Part shown: in pieces, positions 44,506 to 57,240 of the stretch
Layout: every line of letters begins with the position of its first letter
How positions within the stretch are numbered: position 1 is the stretch's first letter
Assembly (NCBI GenBank): GCA_000328365.1
Contig: KB309537.1
Span: 130,684 to 194,683 of the forward strand
Length of the DNA: 64,000 bases
Reading direction: 5' to 3'
Source of the DNA: Capitella teleta
Lineage: Eukaryota; Annelida; Polychaeta; Capitellidae
Made by a program: the position numbers and the translations under genes
The notes under the pieces: generated by a model
What the model was told of the DNA's origin: nothing
What the model saw: only the letters and a program-made list of their open reading frames with translations
The model's database searches: none

Positions 44506-45599
44506 ACATGTACTAGTGATCTGTTTCATAACAATCGACCACATATTGCACTTAAAATCGCAAAAATATTCAATTATTTTGTTTTGTATCTGTTTTTATT
44601 GTTAAATAGAGTGAGAACCGGTCAGTTCAAACATCGCGTGATAAGTTATTAATTCTATAACTAAAGATAATAATTATTTATCGTCACTTTCCGAAAGGAG
44701 GCTACGATGTCGAATCGTTTGTGTTGATCCGTTATCATAGCAATCTTTTTTTCGCGCCTGTGAACCAAAATATTTTGGCGGGAGAATTTGAACGACTGAA
44801 TAATAATTATGCGCTGTTCGTGTCTCATAATTTATACCATGAACATGGGACAAGGAAATTATTAATTCCCGCTGGAATGATTGATTAATTAGTGTTGATA
44901 TTTTGGTGGGTGAAACCAACACAAATGCCAATTCACCCCATAGAAGCTAGAGAGGCTGGATAAACTCATTCCTCATATCCATATCCGAACAATCCTATCG
45001 CAAATCATCACTCGGACCAGAATGCATTTTAACCTTTGCTTCGTTCTTCTAGAAACTGTTTTCTTTGCATCATGGTCGAGGACTACATGTACATCTCTAT
45101 CATGTGCAATTGTACGTGTAATTTGAAATAAAAATAATGAACTTTGTTTTCTTTCTTTTTCCTCGCATTTATTATAACTTTGCGTCAGATAGATTCTCAG
45201 TAATGGTTACCATGGAGGTGATTATCTTAGGTTTGAAGTGCACTCTATTATCTGAGACTATCAAGTCCTTTCTTGCGTTCTTCTGTGCCCGCAATACAAC
45301 ATAGTTTGTCCACATTGTTTTTATTATAGCAATTATGGCAACGAATGGCTTTATATGCGTTATGATCGATATCTTATAATCAATCCGCTGCCTGACAGGG
45401 AGCGAGGGAAGATCCCGTTTCTCCCAGGTCATGTGCGTTTACCGACGAAGTGGGCATGCTACCAGTCTTACAGCATTATGCTACCAGTGTTACAGCATTA
45501 TGTTGGATCAGTTGAATCCAATGTGAGGAGTGTGTAGAAGGAAGAGGATCGGAAGGAGAGGAAGGAAGAGGATCCGAGTTCAGATCCTTGAGGTGCTGC
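44506..45599. other. intergenic, nothing recognised
   Basis: AT-rich sequence. Near 45535-45575 is a GGAAGAGGATC-type short duplication. No exon supported. Confidence 0.35.
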
Positions 45600-46680
45600 A
45601 ATATCAGGAGTGCGTGGTGTTGATCTGACATCTCTCACCTGACTGTTGTCGATTTGTCAGATGACATTTAAACCAATTGAGGAATCCTCCGGTGATATCA
45701 ATGCCTCTCATCCGGTTCAGTAAGATCACGTGATCCACAGGATCAAAAGCGGTGCTTAGGTCCAGGACGATCAAGATGGCATTTTGCTTCGATCTAGGAT
45801 GGCGTTCGGGCCACTGTGCATTCGTATGACAGCTGTTTCAGTGCTGTGCGCAATACGGTAGGGCTCAGGTCAACGTTAGGGTCAAGATAGTCCAGTAGAG
45901 TCATCGCCACAGTTTTTTTCCTCATGATTTTCGCGATGGATGGAAGGTTTAATATAGGGCGGAGGTTCTCCATCACGATCGAGTCTGGGTTTCTTGTGCA
46001 GCCTTGAAACACTGAGGAACTTCCCCACTTGAAAGTGACCTGTTTAAGAGCTCAATAATGATAGGCGGCAATTCATGAAGTACGCGGGTCTTTGAGAATC
46101 TTCAGGGGAAGTGGGTTCAGGGAGCACGACTCAACGCAAGTGTTGAGGATTTCTGGGAATATGTCGTCAGTGAGCAGAGGAAAAGAACACAGAATGGTGT
46201 CATAGAGATGCCACTGATAGGAGAACACATTGTATGTCAGCAATATGCAACTGCTGGACGTTATCCAGTTCATGCCGGATCTTCATCCCTATGAGCAGAA
46301 AAATTCATCAATTGACTCAGCCAGTTCAGTACTAGGCTCAGTTGACAAGGGTAGTGCTTTTGACATTCAGCAGCTCACCAACTGCATGTATCGTGAAAGT
46401 TTCCTTGCAGTTAGCACATGTGATGCGCTCGCTGTAGTGCCTGGATTTAGCGTCGTCAATCATTCCGGCAACTTTGCTTTCTTGCTGCTGCAACATCTCT
46501 CGATGCACCTCTTGGCCAGTTTTCTTATACAATCTCTCAAACTTCCTCCTGATGTCCCTCTCTGAATGAATTTCGTCATAGGACAAGGACTTCCAATCCT
46601 TCAGTTCGGTTTGATTCTCTGTTCAGGAGCCAGTTTGTCGAAAACAGCAGCAATAACATTGTTCAGACCAATTCGTCTTT
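45600..46680 (-). mobile_element. LINE reverse-transcriptase remnant (CR1/Jockey-like)
   Basis: Minus-strand frames give, in order, RRKFERLYKKTGQEVHREML and MIDDAKSRHYSERI, then NLRPILNLPSIAKIMRKK (compare NYRPISNLPFLSKILEK), then ILIVLDLSTAFDPVDHVILL (the catalytic L-DLSAAFDTVDH block) and LNWFKCHLTNR. This is a standard non-LTR reverse transcriptase in correct order. It is broken by several frame changes and stops and lacks the YADD part and the 3' end. Confidence 0.85.
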
Positions 46681-47429
46681 AGTCAGATCCCATGGCTAAG
46701 ATTTGATAGAATATCGCTGTGGTTAATATTTGCACAATTAAAAAATTAAAACAGCAGTAAATATGTTAAAAAACTCCACAATTTGTCCAATTAATTATAA
46801 ATATTGAATGGTGTGAATATCGTACCGATGCTAACGATATTTCCAGCGAAATAAGCATTTTGAATCTTGGATAACCACTGGCCCAATCACCTTTCGAAAT
46901 CATAACGTTCTGAGAGCGTTGTGATTTCTCGATTATAGACATTGACTGTTTATTTGTCTCAGAACAACAAAAATAGCCATTGATCGTGCATGTACTTGAA
47001 TTTTATCTCATAATAAATGGTTCGTGGTGATATTTTTTACATCCGTCGAAAAAGCCATAATATGTAATTGACAAATACAGACGCAATCAACACTTTCATA
47101 CAATGTAATCAAATCGACAGAACAGAGTTTTTATTCAAACTTCAGACGCCAAATGAACACGTTAAAATTTGGGCAATGATAAATTAATATTTCACAGTAC
47201 ATGTAAATGAACAGATTGACCTCAGTGCCGTTGTGTCAATGGATACTTTCCTCTAGTATACGATCTGTGGACGCAGGCATCGCTTTGAACACTGTCACAG
47301 AACACCTTTTACTCTCAATTAAATGACTAGATCAAACGAAAACTGAATATCAAACGTAATATTTCATGATCAGCGTACTATACGCTATTACAGTCACATT
47401 GAAATCACAGTAGGGAATCCCAAATGACG
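46681..47429. other. 3' side of Six4
   Basis: AT-rich. TTTATT at 47129-47134 reads AATAAA on the minus strand and is a candidate polyadenylation signal about 300 bases after the Six4 stop. Confidence 0.4.
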
Positions 47430-50340
47430 TCATACCGAGGGAATTCCCCCATGCGCCTCGGCTTGATGGTGTCCATGGTGATGCTCCGCCCCCATCCCGG
47501 TGTACATGTACGGAGGCGTCAGTGCTTCGGTTTTCACCAAGTTCATGGTCATATCTCCCAACCCCGCTGACCTAGGGTCATCGTGGGTCATCATGCCCTT
47601 CTGGGGCGATGACCCTGCGACGAAATTGTACTTGCGGCAGAGATCGGCGTCCGAATAATGGTGATTCATGCCGAGATTCATGCCGAAGTTCATAGCTTGC
47701 ATGGCTTGCATGCCTCCTCCGGAATGACCCTGCTGGACGTGCATGTGGGCTGACATGGTCATCGGGTCATCGCATGGACCGTACATGCTGGAAGAAGAAA
47801 AAATATAGACCTGTACATGTACACGCATAATTATAATTGATTGATTGTGTCAAGTCAGTAATTCAGTATGCATGTATGTGATGCATACACGTAAATGATT
47901 GGACGCATAGTAGGCCCTACGCATGCGTCAACTGTGGGCTATTGCTATACAATGAGGCATTAAAAACTTGCTTCGGATGTGGATATATGTACAGTAGCAT
48001 GCAGTAGCTCTATTGTGGTGCTCGGACAATGCCGCTTTGCTGTCCATCCCACCTGAGCCACCGATCACGTGACTACAAACGGCCATAGATCACAGGACAG
48101 CGCTGCTCTCGATTATCGCTGACTCAGCTGTTTTGGCCGCCAATACAATGGGCCATGAATGTACGTTAGCTGCTTCAATGGATCGCCGTCTGCGCATGCG
48201 CAGCGTGCATCTGGTGGCTTGTAACATGCGATCCTTGTTTCACCTCCCGATTAGCTGCTTATCCTCGGGACCTTTTTTTGTGTGTGTTTCAGCCACAAAC
48301 GATGGCTTAATATCGGCGGTATACTTGATTGTTGAAAGGCAGGTGGGATTTAATTAATGGCCTAATTAACATAAGACATGCTAATGAGCACGCCCATGGT
48401 AGGCGTGGCTGATCAAGCGGACAGGGCATTACGTAATAGGCATCCATTTCACAGGAATTGCTTCTTTGTTGATCGCTGTACGCATGCGCATTTAAATCAG
48501 TTTTCGAGCTGAGGAATGCCTTGAAGTGCGCAGGGATGCTCAATGCGCATGCGCGAAAGTGTTGTGCGAGTTTTATAACGAAATTTAAATATATCACAAG
48601 CATCATGTTATATTCATCAACAGCTCCAATGATGAATTTTGCAAAACAGTACAATTACGGGTCCAATATTTTAAGCCAAATGAAGGGAGGGGGGCGGGGA
48701 GGGTGTGAAAAAGGCCTTTGATGCATAGTATAAAATATTACACAAATCTATGCATGTATACACAGGCGAATGATCTCAGTTCTTCTTCTTTGATATTTAA
48801 TTCCTGCTGACTGAACTCTTTGCGTGCGACCAAGGAGTTCTTTTCGAGTGGGCTGATGACCTGTCAGATGTTTTCATTTCACTTCCATTGGTGACATTTG
48901 CTTTCCTCTCCAAAGTGTTAAAAAGAGCATTCAATAAATTGCAGATAGCGAAGAGGAAAAAAAAAAATCTAATTTAAAATGCGATTTCTGATTTAGAAAC
49001 ACGAAAGTCAACAGAATTCGTGGAAATAATTCTGCCGTACGAGTTTATTTGATTTTTCGTCGGGGTCAAAGAGTGCATTTCTGCACCTCTTTTAATGTCG
49101 TCGAATTAAGAGGCGAGGTGATGCTCAGGGGGAGGGGGGGGCGCTGTTTGGATCAGCCGAATTTATATTTCACATATGCGCACTGTATATATAGGTCGAT
49201 CCAGTATGACACCGTTTCTTGTTTCATGTAACAAATAACAGCACCAAATATACGCCTTTACCTGAAGTCGTGTGTATGCGTACAATAATATCAATATAAT
49301 GACGTGTACTGTACACAATTTACGATGACCTTAGGAATGTAATTAGGTTTTGTGTTTCATATATTTGCAAGACTTTGAATGGCTTCCTAGAGTCATAAAA
49401 AAAAAAAAAAAAACAAACAAAAAAAAACAAAAAAAAATAAAAAAAACAAAAACAAAAACAAAACAACTAATTACGACAGTTAAACATGACGTGCATACCT
49501 TCTGCACTGGGCTTGGTGCCCTCCGTGGGGGGTCCGATCCCTCTGGCGTCGATTCTTGAACCAATTGCTGACCTGGGTCAAGGTTAGGCCAGTCTTCTTA
49601 GCCAGCGCCCTTTTTTCGTCCGGAGTGGGGTATCGGTTCTGCTTGTAGCATTCTTTTAGGGCTTGGCGGGACTTCTCCTTGAAACAGTAGATGGTTTCCT
49701 CGCCGTCCCAAATGGTCTTCGGAAGTGGGTACTTTCTCCTCAGTCGATACTTATCCACTGCTCCCAGGGGCCGACCGCGGACTTTCTGCGCCTCCAGGTA
49801 GTGTGCTTTGTACCACATCTGTTGCATAACCGCGTGGTTAGCAGGGTCGAAGTTGTGGCTTTCGGTGATGGCGTACAACTCGCGGAAGTTGCCCTTGTGG
49901 AAAGCGACAGTGGCGCGCGCCTTCAAGACCGCCTCCGAACCCCGGAGCAGCTCCGACGGCGGGAGTGACCACAGGAAGCGAGCCAGTCGCTCCATGTTGC
50001 CACTCTGCTGGAGGGCCTCGCACACGCAGGCCACTTGTTCCGGGGAGAACGTCAGGGCCTTCTCTGATCCCTCGGCCTGCCCAGGAGAACCCTCGTTCTT
50101 GTCGTTCAGTGGGGACGGAGTCGGTACAGAGACAACGGCCAGATCGCCACACTTACTGCTGCTGCTGCTTTGGGGCGGAGACTTGAAGCTGCTGATGTTT
50201 TCAATTTCGTCGGCGGTGGCGTCGTACGAGTCCTCGCTCTTGACCAGGTCGTTCAACGGTTCCATATTTTCGTCCTGCATCAAACGGCAGTCGGAGGCCG
50301 CTCGGCGACAGTCCACGAAATTTGAAGTTCCCAAATCCAT
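47430..50340 (-). CDS. SIX4: Six4/5 homeobox transcription factor
   Basis: Two exons, 50340-49499 and 47787-47430, join in phase 2 to give 399 residues. The ATG at 50340 ([10 protein letters not shown]) is preferred over an in-frame ATG 31 codons upstream because the product then begins like other Six4 proteins, but the longer form is possible. Residues 98-208 are the SIX domain ([43 protein letters not shown]). Residues 209-268 are the homeodomain, with helix 3 [36 protein letters not shown] and [20 protein letters not shown] place it in the Six4/5 class, not Six1/2 or Six3/6. The C-terminal exon is Met/His-rich ([15 protein letters not shown]). Family members act with Eya and Dach in muscle, gonad, kidney and sensory development. 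Confidence 0.93.
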
Positions 50341-50439
50341 TGCACGTTGAGAGTGAGAGCGTAGCACTTGTGTAAGTCCTTCAGAAAAGTTAATTAAATC
50401 GCATTTTCCGCTTGAGATGTCTTCGATACACACACGTCA

Positions 50440-50565
50440 CGCGGCTGTCAACGAGTGTCGCTTCTCCCCATCTATTTGCCGCTCTTTAAGGCGGGGGGCG
50501 GGGCTACGTCACATAGCCACGCCCGCCACATCTTGCGAGACCGCTGATTGGTCAGTCTCGTTCTC
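50440..50565 (-). promoter_or_regulatory. Six4 promoter with GC box and CCAAT box
   Basis: On the plus strand, GGCGGGGGGCGGGGC at 50490-50504 is a GC box and GCTGATTGGTCAG at 50542-50554 is an inverted CCAAT box. They sit 150-215 bases upstream of the chosen ATG, as in a typical TATA-less promoter. Confidence 0.5.
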
Positions 50566-53208
50566 TCTCCTAATTCTTATAACAGGAGTTTGTCCATGAA
50601 TGCGCGGATTATAACCTGTACATAACAATGAACACAATCACGAACAGGTACATCCCACAGAGAATCTCAGAGGCATAAGAATATAGACATATTTTTTTAA
50701 TGGATTTCCCAGATGTGTTCAGTCATTTATTTTACTTCGCTCTTAGCACAGTACACTTGTGTACATCTCTATGTTCCGTGCTACAAATCATCATATAATA
50801 ACAGGTGTGAATTTCGATGAAGCTTCATCTATTCATATCTGACGCTTACGTGTGGTGAGACAGTGAGAAGCCATTGCATTCAAGAGGCTTTGAATTCCGA
50901 TGTAAAATGATTGTACTTGATTATGTAATTATGAATGACTCACGCACATATATCGTATATACATGCGTTGTATATAAGCTTGGGATTAATTTTCTGGGAT
51001 TAGGAGTGAAATGCGTAAGATCATAATTAGATGAATCGGAAGCATTTGTGAGGCTGCATCTATAATTGCCTTGGCAATTTTGAATCTTTGCATGCACTCC
51101 ATGTTGACATTCACGAGTACAATGACAAGCCCCTTTTACCCGAATGCACCCAATACATGCAGGCCTAATATATACATGTATACATGTATACATTGAGCAC
51201 ACAAAGTGTGTCTGTGTGTATCAAAACAGAGAGATCATTTTGAGTGTTTGCAAACACAATTCATTCACTCGATGCGCTTCTTGCAAACACACGTGCACTG
51301 AGTCTGAGAAGCAAAAGCCTCAGAAACCCGACACAGGAACATTTTCAACACCTTTCCGAGCAACTAACTCCTCCTTTCTTTAAAATGCCACTTGTGTTGA
51401 CGAATCCTTCAAGCGTGTTTGAGTTATGAAGATGAGCAATAATGCAGTGTCGAATTTGGTCGTGATGGCGACAAAACCCGTCGAGGGGACTCTGCGAAAT
51501 TCCGATGTAGATCAGACAGAGATTGACACGAGATTGACATCTGCCCAGGTGCGCCTCCAATCCTGCTCCCTCGTCCTCCTCTGCCTCCTCTTTCTTCCCT
51601 CTCCCCTTCCTCCTCATCTGAATACCTGTCGTCTGAGCCTTCCACTCAGGTTGCCTTCTTGTAATTTCACCCCCTTTCCAGCGCGTCTCCCGTTGCAACT
51701 CCGTTGTTCGCGTGCCATAACCTGCATCTTCCGACATCGCATCTCGCTTTCCATGAAACATCAAAGGCTGCGATTATGAAGCTAATTCGCGATGAGGCGA
51801 TTTCTGGGCTATCGACGCTTTCATCAATTCGGCATATGGATCAACAATGCTCAGCGCATGCGTAATGAGCTCTCATCAAATCTTACATGTGTTCCTGTGA
51901 GTCGCGTTACGTAACTGTCGCTACCAGTTGGGCCGCGGTTCAAACTTCAAAATCAGAACTTGAAATTAGACAAAGCGGTGCGTCACCTATCACTCAAAAT
52001 TCCACAGTGCACGCACATGTAAAGTGCCGCGAAGTGCCGCGAAGGAAATGCGCGAAATGCCGCGAAATGCGCTTCAATCGGCGTCATGACTCTTTTGTGT
52101 AACATGAAGCCTGCTGTATCAACGTATCAGTGTTAATGTTGCTTTCATTAATCCGCAATGAAATCATTGATTGAATTTGATTGCATGCCTCGGGCAGCTC
52201 ATGACAATCATGAATCGAACTCTCGCTCCTGGCAGCAGCAACGCACCAGGTCTTGTTCGCAATCTGAGATCTCGCACACGAGCTCCCAGCATGACATTGA
52301 CAGCACGTTCACACTGGAAGAAAGTTAGAAATGAGCCCATTATTCCTATCATTAAAATGTCGACAATGCCATATATTATCCACTATATGTATACATGTAT
52401 ATGAGATACAAGGCGACATATTTGGAGGCGTGTATATTTCGTCGTGACCTTTGACCTTGCTGTGGGGATGCGTTTAATCTGAGCGCTCTCTGATTAGCCG
52501 TTCCCGCGGGGGTGTCACTGGGCCTAGGGCAGGAGGGCTCCGGTTCGGAGGGCGTGACGTCAAAATCACTCGCTTGTTTTTCCTCCGTTAGAAAACCGAA
52601 AATTACACCTCAGCCCTGATTAAGGGAAGAAAACCGCATCTGTCGCTGGGTCACATGGGAAGTTGCAGCGGCGTGGGAAGTAAAGAAGAAACTAAATTAT
52701 TCAGGAATTTATTTTATTTACGGAAGTTATTTTATATTTCAGGGTGATAGAAAATGACAACAGGCGACGTGGTTTTAAGATCAAGATTTGAGATATTACA
52801 TTAATTCGGTTTGAATTTAATTACATGAGTACAAAATTAAAAATAGCAGATAAAAATCGGCTACTCTTCGTGCTCATGTTTAATTAACATTTCCAAGGGA
52901 CTCGGGCAATTCGGATTAAACTGATCTTTTTTTTAACTGATCTTTTTTATTTTGACGATCAACCTGAATGCCTGTAGTTTATGCTGCACAATCAGTTTCC
53001 TCAGAACAATCCTTGCTCTTTTCCATTTATACGACATCATTTTCCGATCTTTTTCCTTGTGTGCTATACGTTACATGGATTGCACAACAGAATTCTAACC
53101 CCTCCTGATCCTTTCTGACCTCTGGGTCACAGTACTAGATATCACACCCCCTTTGAAGCGACGGGCGTAAAAACTACAAAGGGCGCTTAAACCCCTCAGC
53201 GGACTCAC
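50566..53208. other. intergenic upstream of Six4, no supported gene
   Basis: Overlapping open frames at 51424-51780 on both strands are low in complexity (Glu/Gly-rich on the minus strand). Both have splice-like edges but no domain, so neither is called. TACATGTATACATG repeats lie near 51171-51190. Confidence 0.35.
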
Positions 53209-53390
53209 CCCCGGACGAACAACAGGTCGTAATCGCAACCCATTGTCGTCAATTTCAACAAATCAATCAATTTTCCATCAAAGCGCCGGAAACCAGAGAC
53301 TTCGATCGGACTTTTTTGCTCGCCCATGCAATGTTTACCATCGAGGGCGCGCACGCTTTGTGGCGCGCATGTTAGGATGCCTACGACCAT
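53209..53390 (-). CDS. possible carbonic-anhydrase-like first exon
   Basis: One minus-strand exon starts at an ATG (53390) and ends in a strong donor (CCGGGG|GTGAGT). It encodes about 60 residues. MVVGILTCAPQSVRA could be a weak signal peptide. HCMGEQKSPIEVSGFRRFD has the C-x-G-x-Q-S-P-I-[DEN]-[IV] pattern found near the start of alpha-carbonic anhydrases and related proteins, and KLIDLLKLTTM resembles the following 'L..LKL' strand. No downstream exon with the catalytic HxH histidines was found between here and Six4. The call rests on one motif and may be wrong. Confidence 0.3.
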
Positions 53391-53828
53391 AGAGCAAAGC
53401 GAATGATTCCATTATACAAATTAGCAGAGTCAACACGTGGGTTGTGATGCCTGATCAGTTTACGCGACCGGTGCTGTTTGGTGACGTCACGCCAGACAGC
53501 TACCTATTATCGTTCGTGTGCAAATATGGCAGATTTGTGTCAGAGGATGAAATCAGATTATCTGATGCCGAGGGGATAATGGATGCACCCCGGGCGCTCA
53601 GTTAAGCCAACTTAATCGTTCTTCCGTATTGAGTACTGCGTGCGCATTAGGTTGTGTTTGGCTACACACCTTCATGATATAACTGTTGCAGCCCACCTGT
53701 GCTTACCTGTGGCGATGTCTGATTTGAGAGCGTGTATTTTAAGCGTAGAACGGCAGATTATAGCAACGCATGAGAATTTCCAACAGATCTATACCTAACT
53801 AATTAATAAATGCACAATTAATTTATTA

Positions 53829-53864
<36 letters not shown>

Positions 53865-54989
53865 ATAATAATGTCTTATATTCAAACGGATGAGTGTACA
53901 GGTCAAAGTGCACGCAGACACCTCTACTGGTCGGTCGGTATATGTTATTATTCCTGGTAAAATTGCACAGTGATTATATATAGTGTTGTTGATTATGGAA
54001 GGTGAGGGTGTGCTTCGCTTGCGCTGTACGCGGCCATTGTGTGTGTTGATGATCTGCATACAGTTATAATGGGTGACATCTCCGGTTGCTGATGGTGCGT
54101 GGCTGCACCCCTGGACGGTCTGTTTGGCATCGGGTGACCACATTCACCAATGAAAGAAATCGCAGGTGCGTCGGCAGTGTCTCTCAGTCGATCATTATGC
54201 TTACCAGATGTTGAAAAAAATATATATATATATATGTATATATATATATGTAATATCCGATGTCATGATATGCATTTGAGGCCGACCTTTATGCTTTGAT
54301 TTGGTTCCATGAAATGTTCCGTTGTTTCGGCAGTTTAAGCATGACGCAATGCACCCACAAAAGTCGACCTCCGCTGTGAAAATCTAGTTCAAATGATGAC
54401 TCAACATTTGATAATGGAGATAATTTGAGGGAACCTCAATTGCCAAATCAAATGCCATGGAGAGGCGCCTCTCTTAATGAATGATCACCGTAGAGACCCC
54501 AAGCAGAGCTACCGCTGATCTTTCACATAATCTTATACGTTTCCATAGAAACCCAACACTACTTGGTCGCTTGGCAACGCGCGGGAATTCCAATGAATGT
54601 TACGACATTCGCATCTTTTATTCGATGCGCGTGAATAATGTATTCTTTTCACCCATCTCGATCAACGTTCATTGATTCCAATAAATATTCCATACACGCA
54701 AACCGAGAATTTTGCCTCAGTTTTTCAATGAAAAAAATCTTAAAATCAATTTTTGTGAAAGTGCTAGTTGGACCGCCTCAGCAAGGAGTCCATGAAATAT
54801 GCATCTAGCATCAACCAGCCGCAGACCACAAGCGACTATAGCTGTCGCTCGCCTGGTGCCATGCAGGTAATTGCGAGGTGCAACGGTGTGTACGGTGGGT
54901 CTGTACTCAGCATGCGTTGTTTGTTCTTAATCATTACAACCAATTAGCGTTCTTGGCCTCAGGTGCTCGCAGATCAAAATTGCTGCCAC
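53391..54989. other. intergenic with simple repeats
   Basis: A T tract at about 53830-53861 and alternating AT with ATATATGT at 54218-54252. No exon supported. Confidence 0.4.
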
Positions 54990-55045
54990 GGCACATGCGC
55001 ATAGATGTTCTGCGCATGCGCCGGCGGCCTGCGCATGCCCATTAG
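54990..55045. promoter_or_regulatory. cluster of NRF-1-type palindromes
   Basis: Three GCGCATG-type sites lie within about 50 bases (ACATGCGCATAG, CTGCGCATGCGCC, CTGCGCATGCCC). TGCGCATGCGC is the NRF-1 consensus, common at housekeeping promoters. No gene start was found beside it. Confidence 0.4.
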
Positions 55046-55308
55046 GATTTGGGGCCCAGTTAGGAAGCTTCCGGTTGGAAGTCAGCTGCTCCGTTGTCGT
55101 TCGGTGTGAAATAAAAGTTTCGATGGCGTCGTAGAGGAAATCCTGCAACGCAATATGTCTAAAGAAGAGATAATGCGATGAATATAATGCAGCTATTGTG
55201 CGCGCAGCATTCGGCGAATACTGTGCTCAATAGCGTTAATTAACCGCACACGGACTACCTCTGCACCGGTACTTGGAATGTGTTTATACTTCACTGTTAA
55301 TTATGGTT

Positions 55309-55625
55309 TTACGGCTCCGACAACACTTCGTTGCTTTGTATATGAACGCCTGAGCCGAAATTCGGGACCAGGGTTATACCCCTACTATTTTCGATAGACA
55401 CCAAGGGTTCTTTATCCGGCATGCTACCATAGACAGTAACCCACAGCGACTGACCTTGTTGTGCGGTTGGGCAGCACCGTAGAGTCACCGAGGAAAGATA
55501 AGACGATGTCTCACAGCCACAACGCCCTCCTACAGGGTCGCAACCCATCGACCTCAATGGGCGACATGCAGTAGACGGGGGAACAGATACTCCTCACCCC
55601 TCACTGCATGTGCTCAAAGAAACTT
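55309..55625. repeat. probable dispersed repeat (unclassified)
   Basis: Unusually GC-balanced block in AT-rich surroundings. It contains phrases such as ACACCAAGGGTTCTTTATCC, CATAGACAGTAACCCACAGC and CAGGGTCGCAACCCAT that look like a mobile-repeat 3' region seen in other marine invertebrate genomes (from memory). A minus-strand open frame of 82 codons spans it. There is no second copy in this window. Confidence 0.3.
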
Positions 55626-55965
55626 AGAAGCTATATAAAGCTTCTTAGATGTGCTCCATGAAATGTGTATTGTAAGTATTGTAGACTATTCTCAAGTTTG
55701 ATCTACAGAGGACATTTTTTTTTTTTCTTTTCTTTTTTTTTCCCCCCAACTTTCTTTCATTGTGTAAGAATGGCATTGTAAAATGTCAAATGGCTGCATG
55801 TACATGGCATTTTTACAATTTAATATGTACAATTTTCATTGTGTGGTTATACTTTGCATGCATCATGAGTTATTCCCGTTCATCCGAATAATTTTTTGTG
55901 ACATTTTCGGTTGGTTTTTGCGTTGAAAATCTTGATGTTTTCTCCGTTGCTTCCGTGAAGATTTA

Positions 55966-56400
<435 letters not shown>

Positions 56401-56806
56401 AGAATTTGTGATTACTTGTACATCAGGTGTCAGCAGACCTTATTGGTGTCGGTCAACCGGGTCGCCCTGTTGTGGTGTCAATGTTGCGGCCACCTCGGGG
56501 CTTTCGCTAATATGGTCAATTAATCAGTGAATGCAAAACTGGACACGTGTTGGGCGTAGAGTGGACAGGGGTCAGCCGCTTTCTGCCCTTGAGGGAGGTC
56601 AGGGCGATAAGCCCAGAACACGATGCGCTGAGCGTCCGTGCAATCGCGATTATTCAAAGACAGAAGGCGAGTAAAAGACATGACAACATCACGCCATTGC
56701 GCATGCGTGCTGGTGTCTAATTTGTCACTTCCGTCGTCGCCAGTGAAGCTAATATAGAGCAACTCGCATTTCTGCGACGTCACTGTGTTTGTGCCGCCGC
56801 CGCAAG

Positions 56807-56952
56807 ATGGCGTCAGCGCTATTAGCCGAATCTGGAGCAGAAGATGAAGTTGATGAAGAGCGGTCATTACGCTCCCCTTTGAAAGCCGACGCCTCAGAGG
56901 CCTCGCTGCCTCCGAAGCTCAGTTATTCCGAGACCGGCTTTTCCTGTCGGAG
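56807..56952 (+). CDS. possible first coding exon of an unidentified gene
   Basis: The ATG at 56807 sits in CGCAAGATGGCGTC, a near-perfect YY1 element of the kind that marks TATA-less first exons. The exon reads MASALLAESGAEDEVDEERS, then LRSPLKADASEASLPP and KLSYSETGFSCR. It ends at CGGAG|GTGTGT after 48 codons plus two bases. It is acidic and Ser/Pro-rich, as in many N-termini. No homologue is recognised and no second exon was found downstream. A minus-strand frame (56760-56520) also looks fairly protein-like and overlaps the promoter. Confidence 0.35.
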
Positions 56953-57139
56953 GTGTGTTGCACACCGGCTGCATCCGTTGTGCCGGCAATCCCCTCGCGA
57001 AATGTCCTTCCGCCGGCTGCACAAAGCATGCCTTTTGCGGCCGGAAAATTAGAGCCTCTCCCCCCCCCTCCCCAGCCTTCTCCTTGTTTGTTTATAAATA
57101 GGATTCTGGTCTCTAATAAAAACAAGACCTGATGAGCGC

Positions 57140-57240
57140 GCATTGAGGCCGAAACAGACCGCAGCTGAGCACTGCGCCATAAGCGCTTTAAAGCCGGGAT
57201 TATAGTCCCGTGGTCGCGGGTTCGATTCCGCGTGGTTTTA
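57140..57240 (+). repeat. tRNA-like sequence (SINE head or tRNA relic)
   Basis: GGTTCGATTCC at 57219-57229 is a perfect internal B box and pairs as a T arm (CGCGG...CCGCG). CGGGA...TCCCG just before it could be a long variable arm as in tRNA-Leu or Ser. The 5' half and acceptor stem do not fold, so a working tRNA is unlikely. Confidence 0.35.

Noticed and set aside
47860-49350. Possible middle exon of Six4
   Set aside because: The two flanking exons already join in phase, and nothing with Six4-like composition and splice sites is seen between them.
51345-51779. Long overlapping frames on both strands
   Set aside because: Glu/Gly/Arg low-complexity on one strand and Ser/Leu/Pro on the other. 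No domain, and splice-like edges exist for both, so strand cannot be decided.
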